A stretch of DNA of 64,000 bases from Bacillus cereus ATCC 14579 (GTDB taxonomy: Bacteria > Bacillota > Bacilli > Bacillales > Bacillaceae_G). Shown one piece after another: positions 55,273-64,000 of this stretch. The translations under genes and the position numbers were made by a program. The notes below the pieces were generated by a model that saw only the letters and a program-made list of their open reading frames with translations, was not told the DNA's origin and made no database searches. The number at the start of each line of letters is the position of its first letter. Within the stretch, counting starts at the first letter, position 1. The stretch is from NCBI RefSeq assembly GCF_000007825.1, contig NC_004722.1, positions 3,388,501 through 3,452,500 of the forward strand, written 5' to 3'.

Positions 55273-55695
55273 CTATTCTAAATCCCAACGCATCATTTTA
55301 GAATTCGCAATGAACAATGCACTAATTAATACAAAGATTGCACAGGCATATAACAATAAATCTAACGGACTATCGTGATCTATAATGATGAGACGCACAA
55401 TAGCTGTTATACCTATATATATAAAATATCGTAATGGAAAATGAAAATTCATTTGAAAATACTTTATAATCATTACGATGAACTCGAAGTACAGAAAGAA
55501 TACGACGATACTATCAATTAAATGATAACTAGATTCATTACCATCCAATTTCAGTTCTTGCATAAACTGAATGACTTCTTTCATAAGAAACACACTTAGA
55601 ACAACCCCTAAGCAAATTAAAGCTACATTTAAAATGTACTGTAAAACGATAGGGAAATACGAAAACACTATTTTAAAATTCTTTAACACAAACAT
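55273..55695 (-). CDS. psiE: Phosphate-starvation-inducible protein PsiE
   Basis: 140 residues, four membrane segments, the PsiE pattern with the central IVVFFLYFEFIVMIIKYFQ and RLIIID blocks. Function unknown despite its name. AAAGGAG before ATG 55695. Confidence 0.85.
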   Translation of the reverse strand: MFVLKNFKIVFSYFPIVLQYILNVALICLGVVLSVFLMKEVIQFMQELKLDGNESSYHLIDSIVVFFLYFEFIVMIIKYFQMNFHFPLRYFIYIGITAIVRLIIIDHDSPLDLLLYACAIFVLISALFIANSKMMRWDLE

Positions 55696-55852
55696 TTTTC
55701 TCCTTTACCATATAAAACGAAAAGCGAATATACACTACAATTCATTCATCATTATATTTAAATTTATTTTTATAAATAATAAGGAATGACAAAATAGGTA
55801 ATAAGATTCCCCCTATTTTGTCTATATAGCAGCACAACGAAATTACAATTAA

Positions 55853-57010
55853 TTACTTCAATGCAATTGGTTGTTGTTGTGTCACACAATGTATCATACC
55901 GCCGTTTTTATACAACTCCCTCACATCAATACCGACTACTTTACGATCTGGGTATAACTTCTGAATCGTATCGTTTGCGATTTTATCATTCGGATCATTA
56001 TAATTAGGCACTAATACAACTGTATTCCCAATATAATAATTGATATACGATCCCTTATAATCGAGAGTTTTTCCATTCTCTAAAGCAACCTTTTCTTTAC
56101 TAAGCGGCAAGTATTCATACTTATATTTCTGTCCTGAAGCATTTTTGGCATCTAACAATGTATCCATATCTTTATTGGATAAACCCCATTCAGCTAGGTC
56201 ATCTTCTTTCATCGTTACAATGGTAGATTTATTATGGAATTTAGCAAATCCATCAATATGAAAGTCCGTAATATCTAAATTAGGTACTCCGTCTAACCAA
56301 ATAAAGTTTGATACCCCAAGGTCACTTATATATTTTTCAATTTCCTTTTCTGATAAATCAGGATTTCTATTTTTATTCGTTACTGCACTTCGAGTTAATA
56401 AAGCAGTCCCATTGCTGTCTAATTCAATTGCGCCGCCTTCAAGGACAAATTTCCCCCAATCAACTCTTTCAATTCCTGATTGTTTACTAACATTCTTACG
56501 TATTTGAGCATCATTTTTATAAGGTGTTTTCTTCCCCCAACCATTAAATGCTGGATCTAATATTTTGAGATTTTTATTGCTGTCATAAACAAAAATTGGT
56601 CCACTGTCCCTTGCCCATACATCATCAGTAGGCGCGATAAAGAAATCAATCTTCTCCATATTTAACCCTTCATCTGTTAAAAGGTTATTGATTCTTTCTT
56701 TTTCTTCCTGGTCATATGCAACAATGTGGACTTTCTCACCCTCAGTTAAAGCACTTGCCATCTTAACCCAAATAGGTTCAACTTCCTTCTTATACTCTTC
56801 ACCATATGTGTATTCATGTGGCCATTGCAGCCATGTACCTTCATGTTTATCTTTTTCATCTGGCATCGTATATTTCCCAGCATTTTTCTGTACCTCTACT
56901 TTTTCCCCTTCTTTCCCTTTAACATTTTCATTGTTACCCTCAAAAGAGCATCCACTAATAATTGTTGTAGATAATGTAGCTATTAAACAAAACTTTATTG
57001 CTTTTTTCAT
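55853..57010 (-). CDS. Agmatine deiminase family lipoprotein
   Basis: 385 residues. Lipoprotein signal MKKAIKFCLIATLSTTIISG with lipobox Cys21, so it is anchored outside the membrane, unlike typical cytosolic agmatine deiminases. Active-site blocks are complete: TDDVWARDSGPI, LEGGAIELD, DFHIDGFAKF and GGMIHCVTQQ. It probably deiminates external agmatine or a peptide guanidine. CAGGAGG fits ATG 57010; ATG 57070 is inside the promoter region. A 19 bp-spacer MerR-type promoter lies 30-60 bp upstream. Confidence 0.9.
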   Translation of the reverse strand: MKKAIKFCLIATLSTTIISGCSFEGNNENVKGKEGEKVEVQKNAGKYTMPDEKDKHEGTWLQWPHEYTYGEEYKKEVEPIWVKMASALTEGEKVHIVAYDQEEKERINNLLTDEGLNMEKIDFFIAPTDDVWARDSGPIFVYDSNKNLKILDPAFNGWGKKTPYKNDAQIRKNVSKQSGIERVDWGKFVLEGGAIELDSNGTALLTRSAVTNKNRNPDLSEKEIEKYISDLGVSNFIWLDGVPNLDITDFHIDGFAKFHNKSTIVTMKEDDLAEWGLSNKDMDTLLDAKNASGQKYKYEYLPLSKEKVALENGKTLDYKGSYINYYIGNTVVLVPNYNDPNDKIANDTIQKLYPDRKVVGIDVRELYKNGGMIHCVTQQQPIALK

Positions 57011-57039
57011 TTTTTCAACCTCCTGTTCTTGTCTCCAAT

Positions 57040-57070
57040 AATATAAAGCTTCACATAGTGTGAAGCTCAA
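57040..57070 (-). promoter_or_regulatory. MerR-type promoter of the agmatine deiminase lipoprotein gene
   Basis: On the minus strand TTGAGC (57065-57070), a 19 bp spacer, TATATT (57040-57045). The spacer carries the perfect dyad AGCTTCACA-TAG-TGTGAAGCT (57047-57067 on the plus strand). Over-long 19 bp spacing with a central dyad is the hallmark of MerR-activated promoters, and a MerR gene is 3.4 kb away in the same cluster. Confidence 0.72.
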
Positions 57071-57170
57071 GCTTTTTTATCAATGTAAAAATTACCAATT
57101 GTTCTTTGCATTACTTAGCATTTAACTACCTATTTAGATTTATTCATATGCCAATCACCTTTCTTACCTA

Positions 57171-57331
57171 TTTATCCCGCTATTTATGGGCAGTAAGACC
57201 CTCACCTCAAAATTCAGCGCAAGCAAAAAAGTTAGGTGGGGGCCCTGCTGCCCGTAAAAGCCCGATTGATGAGGGCTTCTACTCAGTGGGGGATGAACAA
57301 AGCCCCTCCACTGAATAAAGTTTCACTTTAT
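57171..57331 (+). mobile_element. bcr1-like interspersed repeat
   Basis: 161 bp, begins TTTATCCCGCTATTTATGGG and ends AGTTTCACTTTAT, flanked by TTTAT at both ends, as known for the B. cereus group bcr1 element (about 155 bp, TTTAT target). GC content is clearly above its surroundings. Inner palindromes include ATGGGCAGT...GCTGCCCGT and TCAGTGGGG...CCTCCACTGA. It has no coding gene; the 57106-57318 ORF is a shadow. Confidence 0.85.
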
Positions 57332-57355
57332 TCAGTAAGTAAAACTTTACAAAAT

Positions 57356-57400
57356 AAAAAAATCGGTATTGATAATTACATATCAATACCGATTTTTTTA
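57356..57400. terminator. Bidirectional terminator
   Basis: Stem AAAAAATCGGTATTGATA / TATCAATACCGATTTTTT directly after the serine hydrolase gene. Confidence 0.9.
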
Positions 57401-57403
57401 TAA

Positions 57404-58531
57404 TTACTTTCCTTCTATTAAATCATTCGCCATTTTCCTGAATTCTTGATTAAATGCGTCATTCATACCATTTTGGACGTTAGAAAATAATATGACAAAC
57501 GTTCGTTTATCCCAGTTAAAATTATTAAAAGTGTTCCAGCCAGCTAATACACCGTGGTTATGATAATAATCTGGGTAAATATAGAAACTAAATCCATATT
57601 TTCTTGCAGGTGATGCAGAAAACATATCTGATACACTTTGTTTAGAAAGTAGTTTACCATCCATAATAGCTTCATCTAACTTTTTCATATCTTCAACAGT
57701 CGTATACATTTCACCACAACCATACAGCCAGTTCATTTTTAAGCGCGGCGTGGCTATTAACTTATTATCTTTTTTCGTATACCCTTCTGCTAAGAAAATA
57801 TCTTCTGGAAGTGTTGCGCCCATTCCAGATTCATTCATTTCAACGGGAGTCAAAATATTTTCTTTCACATATTCAGCAAGTGGTTTATTCGATATTTTTT
57901 CTACAATATATGCAAGCACCATATAATTATAATCTGTATATTTCCATCCTGTCCCTGCTGGAAATTGTAACGTTTGTGCCCCAATCCACGTTACTAATTT
58001 TAACCGTGATGCTGCGTCAACACTACCTTGTCCCTGTTCTGGTAATCCAGACGTATGTGTTAACAAGTTTCGTAACGTAATATTTTTATCTGCTGGAAAC
58101 GATGGGATATATTTATTTACATTGTCTTCAATGTTCAACTTCCCTTTTTCTTTTAGTTGCATAATAGATATTGCAACAACTGTTTTCGTAATAGACCCAA
58201 TGCGATATTTCGTTCTTGGCGTTGTTAATACTTGATCTTTCACATTCGCATAACCGTAGCCTTTTCGTAAAATGACATGATCTTTACTTGCTACAAGAAC
58301 ACTCCCATTAAATCCTTTATCTTTTAAGTACTGATCTAGTTTTCCAGCTGCAATTTCATAACGCTTTTTCTCATTCGCATCAACTTCCTGCTTAACATCT
58401 TTTTGCTTACTATTTACATTAGAAAATGCCTTTGTATCATATTTTTTTCCTTTATTTGCATGTATTAGTGTAACAACACTTCCACAAAAAACAGCAAAAA
58501 TAAAGAAAACGATTAACCATTTCTTTAACAT
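57404..58531 (-). CDS. Beta-lactamase-related serine hydrolase (class C/PBP4-like), membrane-anchored
   Basis: 375 residues. N-terminal anchor or signal (about 5-24), then a serine beta-lactamase/esterase fold: SxxK as SITK near residue 113, YxN as YNY near 200, third motif HNHGVLAG. It is more likely a peptidase or esterase than a resistance enzyme. GAGGG before ATG 58531. Confidence 0.87.
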   Translation of the reverse strand: MLKKWLIVFFIFAVFCGSVVTLIHANKGKKYDTKAFSNVNSKQKDVKQEVDANEKKRYEIAAGKLDQYLKDKGFNGSVLVASKDHVILRKGYGYANVKDQVLTTPRTKYRIGSITKTVVAISIMQLKEKGKLNIEDNVNKYIPSFPADKNITLRNLLTHTSGLPEQGQGSVDAASRLKLVTWIGAQTLQFPAGTGWKYTDYNYMVLAYIVEKISNKPLAEYVKENILTPVEMNESGMGATLPEDIFLAEGYTKKDNKLIATPRLKMNWLYGCGEMYTTVEDMKKLDEAIMDGKLLSKQSVSDMFSASPARKYGFSFYIYPDYYHNHGVLAGWNTFNNFNWDKRTFVILFSNVQNGMNDAFNQEFRKMANDLIEGK

Positions 58532-58788
58532 ACTAGGAACCCTCTTTTATCTAGTTTCACTTAACGTACATCCATTCTATTTTATATCTTTTAATTATCA
58601 AGTATATTATAATATTATTTAATATTCACTCTGTTAAAACTAGATTCCTTTTTCTCATTTTCAATTTTGACTACTCTCTATTGTATTTCTTTCTTGCAAA
58701 ATTTCCAACATACAATCGGATGCATTAAACTATAATTTCAAATTCTTTTGTAACATTTGTTACATACTAAAAAGAATGGAGATGTAAT

Positions 58789-59019
58789 ATGAAAAATACC
58801 GATAAACGCAATCGTTTAGATGATAAAATGTTTCATTATCGGATAATAAAAAACAACATGGTATTAATTGAATATTATGGAAAACAGATTATGGTATTAA
58901 AAGGAAATGATGCTGAAAAATTTTTAAATAAAATAAATCATGCAAATAACGATAAAGAAAAACAGCTAATTATGGCTAAAATTACAGGTAATTTCAAAAG
59001 AGGTAATGAACGAAATTGA
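58789..59019 (+). CDS. Small basic protein, unknown
   Basis: 76 residues, highly charged, start MKNTDKRNRLDDKMFHYRII. TGGAGATG precedes ATG 58789. Family not recognised. Confidence 0.55.
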   Translation: MKNTDKRNRLDDKMFHYRIIKNNMVLIEYYGKQIMVLKGNDAEKFLNKINHANNDKEKQLIMAKITGNFKRGNERN

Positions 59020-59058
59020 AAACGAATCTCATTTACATTTTGATTATACAACAAATAA

Positions 59059-59090
59059 AAAAGAAATGTCGCTCATTCAACATTTCTTTA
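59059..59090. terminator. Bidirectional terminator
   Basis: Stem AAAGAAATG / CATTTCTTT between the small gene and the MFS gene. Confidence 0.75.
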
Positions 59091-59128
59091 GACTTTCTTC
59101 ATAAAAAATTTACATTGCTAACATTCCT

Positions 59129-60334
59129 TCATTTTCTATACTTCCTATATAAGCTAACCGCTGAAATAGTTAGTAATACAACTATGCATAACCACGCGTA
59201 CGTATATCCCTTCTTATCTACAATATAACCAAATAAAGCAGGCGCAACAATAATAGCAATTTGATTTAATGTAAGTGCAAAACTCACTGTCATCCCTACC
59301 GATTCTTCACTTGCTGATTCCGCAACTTCAGTTATAAAAAGACTAAACCATCCAATTGAAAAGAACCCTAACAATGCACTTACGCCATACAATACATTCG
59401 TTATTGTATGTATGCTCATTACTAATATTAGAATGAAGAAAATAGAAATACAAACAGTTATAAATAAGGGGGTACGCCTATTCCCCTTATAAAATAAATC
59501 ACTAGTAGCTGCTAATATAACCCTACCAACCATTCCAGAAAAGAACATAACGGAAAATACTTTTCCAGCTAAAATTGGCGTGATTGATTGTTCCAATACT
59601 AAAAATTTTATAAAGTGTGCAACTAACACCATTTGCAATGAAATCATACAAATGCCAGTTATATAAATTGCATACAACTCTTTTTTACACATCACTTCTT
59701 TTAACTGCATCCAAAAAGAAAGTTTACTACGTTCTTGTTTAACTTTCTCTTGAATATATGGTTCCTTATAAAATATAAAAAATAAAAACCCTCCAATTAT
59801 ACAAATGCATGCAATGCTATTTACCGCATAGGCCATATTATATTTTATTGTAAGAAACGGGATCAATACTCCCGCTAATGTACCACCAATCGGTATACCG
59901 GCTTGTCTAATCCCCATCGCTAACCCGCGATTTTCTTTTGAGAACCACTTCATTATCACCTTACTTCCTCCTGGCTGCGAAACACTATAAAACGTTCCTA
60001 CTAATAAAAGTACAAAGAGTAACCCATTAAATCCATTGACCATATTAGTCAGTAAAAACGAACCTCCTAGTAAAAATGAACTTATCGAAATTAACAACTT
60101 TTCATTGTATTGATCAAGTAGCCGCCCGACAAAAAGCATACAAAATAGCGGTCCTATATTTACAACACTTACTAACAATCCAATCTCCGTATTCGTAAGT
60201 GCATATTCTTCTTTCCAAAATAAAGCAAACGCTCCAACACCATACGTTATAAGTGTCGCTGTTGTTTGAGCAACCGTCGCAAAAATTAACATAACCCACT
60301 TATAAGTACTATTCACCCTTTCTTCCATTAACAC
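59129..60334 (-). CDS. MFS transporter (OFA / monocarboxylate-like)
   Basis: About 401 residues, 12 membrane segments. Motif RGLAMGIRQAGIPIGG and GGSKVIMKWF resemble the oxalate-formate antiporter/monocarboxylate branch. GGAGGG fits GTG 60334 (or ATG 60328). Divergent from a LysR gene, 110 bp apart, probably its target. Confidence 0.85.
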   Translation of the reverse strand: MLMEERVNSTYKWVMLIFATVAQTTATLITYGVGAFALFWKEEYALTNTEIGLLVSVVNIGPLFCMLFVGRLLDQYNEKLLISISSFLLGGSFLLTNMVNGFNGLLFVLLLVGTFYSVSQPGGSKVIMKWFSKENRGLAMGIRQAGIPIGGTLAGVLIPFLTIKYNMAYAVNSIACICIIGGFLFFIFYKEPYIQEKVKQERSKLSFWMQLKEVMCKKELYAIYITGICMISLQMVLVAHFIKFLVLEQSITPILAGKVFSVMFFSGMVGRVILAATSDLFYKGNRRTPLFITVCISIFFILILVMSIHTITNVLYGVSALLGFFSIGWFSLFITEVAESASEESVGMTVSFALTLNQIAIIVAPALFGYIVDKKGYTYAWLCIVVLLTISAVSLYRKYRK

Positions 60335-60444
60335 AATAATCCCTCCATCCCCTTCCATTGTATGAAAGTTCTGATATCATATAAAATAAAGATTTATCAT
60401 GTAATTCATCAAAAAAAATGATACCTTTTCTGGAGGGATGATAC

Positions 60445-61296
60445 TTGGATATAAAAGATTTAACTGTATTTTACGAAGTTGCGAAAGAAAAAAACATATC
60501 TCACGCAGCTAAAAATTTAAACTATGTACAGTCTGGCGTAACAATGCGTATGAAACAACTAGAAAACGAATTAGGTGTGCCTTTATTTTACCGAAACGGA
60601 AAAGGTGTAACTTTAACTTCTAACGGTGAGATTTTATTAACATACGCCAAACAAATTATCTACTTAATGGATCAATCTGTTAAAGCAGTTCAAAGTAATG
60701 GGATCGAACCAAGAGGCACTTTAAAAATTGGATGTACAGAATCTACAACCGCTGTAAGACTTCCATCTATATTAACGGCCTATTATGAGAAATACTCAAA
60801 AGTCGAATTGATTTTAGAATCAAATACGACGGAACAATTGATTAGGCTTGTACTAGAACGAAAACTGGACGGAGCGTTTATAGCTGGCTCTACTCAGCAT
60901 GCTGAACTTCATACAAATATATTTCGTGAAGAAGAATTAGTTCTCATTAGCAAAAAGCCTTTATCTTCCTTTAAAGACATAGGAGACATGAATTTACTTG
61001 CATTTAGTCATGGGTGCTATTATAGAAATTTATTACAAGATTGGCTTCAAGAAGAAGGAATTTCACCTAAGCGAGTATTAGAGTTTGGAACAATTGAAGC
61101 GATTCTCGCATGTGTAAAATCAGGTATGGGCATAGCAATTATGATGAAGTCTATTTTAAGTGGTCATAAACATGACATATCATTCAATCCTTTACCAAAT
61201 AGCTTCAAAAAAGTTCCTACTACTTTTATTACTAGAAAAGATATATATCACTCTGCTGCATTACAAAAATTTATGGAGATGACTCACAATGCGTGA
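60445..61296 (+). CDS. LysR-family transcriptional regulator
   Basis: 283 residues. HTH (KNISHAAKNLNYVQSGVTMR), then a ligand-binding domain. GGAGGG before TTG 60445. Divergent from the MFS gene. Its last codons overlap the next gene by 8 bp. Confidence 0.92.
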   Translation: MDIKDLTVFYEVAKEKNISHAAKNLNYVQSGVTMRMKQLENELGVPLFYRNGKGVTLTSNGEILLTYAKQIIYLMDQSVKAVQSNGIEPRGTLKIGCTESTTAVRLPSILTAYYEKYSKVELILESNTTEQLIRLVLERKLDGAFIAGSTQHAELHTNIFREEELVLISKKPLSSFKDIGDMNLLAFSHGCYYRNLLQDWLQEEGISPKRVLEFGTIEAILACVKSGMGIAIMMKSILSGHKHDISFNPLPNSFKKVPTTFITRKDIYHSAALQKFMEMTHNA

Positions 61297-61798
61297 AAAG
61301 AAAATACGTGGTATGAACCGAAAAACAAACACTATGATAAAGCGAATTGAGGAACATACAAAAACGTTCCCTTCTACTTTCTATAACAATGAATATTGGA
61401 ATATGCTATTGCCAGTTTCGCAAGCTTTTATTGACTCTCGTAAAACACCTAGAAAAGTAAAACGGTTATGTATTCAAACCTTATTAAATCAAGCAAATCA
61501 TTTAATAAATATGAAACCGAGCGATACACATACATATCGAGTTGTTGTTTTGATTTCTATAAATAATTTGTGGGATTCGCAAATCATTATATTTAAAAAT
61601 GAGGACTACTTTCATAATTTCTTTAATAGAGATAGTGAATTTCAAAAATGGATTCTTCTTTCAAATGAAATTGATTTTTGGGAGACATGGGAAATGTCAG
61701 TTTGTCATTCCTTCAAAACGCTTCACTTTCAAGAAATTATTTATGATGCAGATGAATGCTATGAAAAAGAGATTCTGTTTATCGGAGAGTTAGATTAA
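61289..61798 (+). CDS. DUF3916-type hypothetical protein
   Basis: 169 residues, soluble, basic N-terminus (MREKKIRGMNRKTNTMIKRI), central TYRVVVLISINNLWDSQIII. ATG 61289 overlaps the LysR stop by 8 bp, so coupled. I recall this pattern as DUF3916 with moderate certainty. Function unknown. Confidence 0.7.
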   Translation: MREKKIRGMNRKTNTMIKRIEEHTKTFPSTFYNNEYWNMLLPVSQAFIDSRKTPRKVKRLCIQTLLNQANHLINMKPSDTHTYRVVVLISINNLWDSQIIIFKNEDYFHNFFNRDSEFQKWILLSNEIDFWETWEMSVCHSFKTLHFQEIIYDADECYEKEILFIGELD

Positions 61799-61832
61799 AA
61801 AGGGTATACCTAAAACACTGGTATACCCTTTT
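61797..61832. terminator. Bidirectional terminator
   Basis: Stem AAAAGGGTATACC / GGTATACCCTTTT. Confidence 0.9.
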
Positions 61833-61836
61833 CCAC

Positions 61837-62817
<981 letters not shown>

Positions 62818-62995
62818 CTAATGAGATTTACACGAAACAGAAGACACACTTTCATTATTTTTATAAACCTATATTAAAATTCCAATCTTACAAATGTTTT
62901 CTATATTATTAATATAGAAAACTAGTATTATCCTATTTAATTTCTATAGCCCTCCTTTTCACATGTAACTCCCTATTTTGTACGGTTCATTCAAT

Positions 62996-63057
62996 AAAAA
63001 AAGCCATAAATTATTTAGGCTACACTCCTGTATCCCTAAATAAATTTATGGCTTTTC
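62996..63057. terminator. Long bidirectional terminator
   Basis: Stem AAAAGCCATAAATT / AATTTATGGCTTTT continued by ATTTAGG / CCTAAAT around a 14-base loop. The rest of 62782-63172 is AT-rich with nothing else visible. Confidence 0.85.
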
Positions 63058-63172
63058 TCAAATATCTCCGGCCTCTATTAACTTGTCGAATTTAATCATA
63101 TCAAACCTATTGAAATTTGTGAATATTTTTTTCAGTGCAGTGAAGCACATAAAACAATATTTCCGTAGTTAC

Positions 63173-64000
<828 letters not shown>

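Noticed and set aside
57106..57318. 70-codon plus-strand ORF
   Set aside because: It reads through the bcr1-type repeat and has no ribosome site.
59016..59228. 70-codon plus-strand ORF after the small basic protein
   Set aside because: Contains the shared terminator and overlaps the MFS gene on the other strand.

Overview
The window is chromosomal DNA from a member of the Bacillus cereus group (cereus / thuringiensis / anthracis type). It is AT-rich, with strong AGGAGG-type ribosome sites. It carries several genes and repeats typical of that group: the zinc beta-lactamase BcII, the lactonase AiiA, the deacetylase BshB2 with its YojF partner, an arylamine N-acetyltransferase with the unusual Cys-His-Glu triad, a BclA-like exosporium collagen protein, and a bcr1-type 160 bp repeat. 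No rRNA, tRNA, CRISPR array, prophage or intact insertion sequence was seen.

Layout. 1-2.5 kb: the sigI-rsgI stress sigma/anti-sigma pair (rsgI runs off the left edge). 2.5-8.4 kb: glycosyltransferase, a LysE exporter, and a 457 bp segment present twice around a BNR-repeat membrane protein, then a GyrI-like protein divergent from a WYL regulator. 8.5-11.3 kb: padR-DUF1048-ABC exporter operon behind a duplicated promoter/operator. 11.4-16.9 kb: Hcp with a perfect Fnr site, BcII, a GH25 muramidase, a MazG-like protein and small membrane proteins. 17-21.8 kb: flavin monooxygenase, glyoxalase-fold protein, YeiL-like regulator divergent from a two-gene DMT exporter, AiiA. 22-28.4 kb: amino-acid permease behind a folded leader, Bcr/CflA efflux pump, small proteins, an SDR. 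28.5-35.3 kb: BshB2/YojF, an ArsB/NhaD transporter, a Fur-controlled siderophore importer without its own ATPase. 35.5-46.3 kb: DUF817, DUF4003, two DinB proteins, acetyltransferases, two secreted DUF2690 paralogues, LysR/quinone oxidoreductase, histidine phosphatase, and a MutS2-like protein lacking Smr. 46.3-52.3 kb: a block of nested palindromes, the exosporium collagen gene, alpha-amylase, NAT, oligoendopeptidase F. 52.3-57 kb: an agmatine deiminase cluster. 57-64 kb: bcr1, a serine hydrolase, MFS/LysR pair, GDPD, and a frameshifted aromatic FAD-monooxygenase cut by the right edge.

Themes. Many genes are single units separated by bidirectional hairpin terminators, which is ordinary accessory B. 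cereus chromosome. The parts that stand out are: (a) the agmatine deiminase cluster (one intact cytoplasmic gene, one intact lipoprotein gene, one truncated copy), with a MerR/GyrI-domain regulator and a textbook 19 bp-spacer MerR-type promoter in front of the lipoprotein gene; (b) a 207 bp element closed by a perfect 14 bp inverted repeat with three internal hairpins upstream of the MutS2-like gene; (c) the ungapped 457 bp duplication flanking inserted DNA; (d) decayed remnants (zinc alcohol dehydrogenase, bestrophin, FAD monooxygenase, agmatine deiminase). All functional calls are from motif and family recognition by eye; no database search was run.
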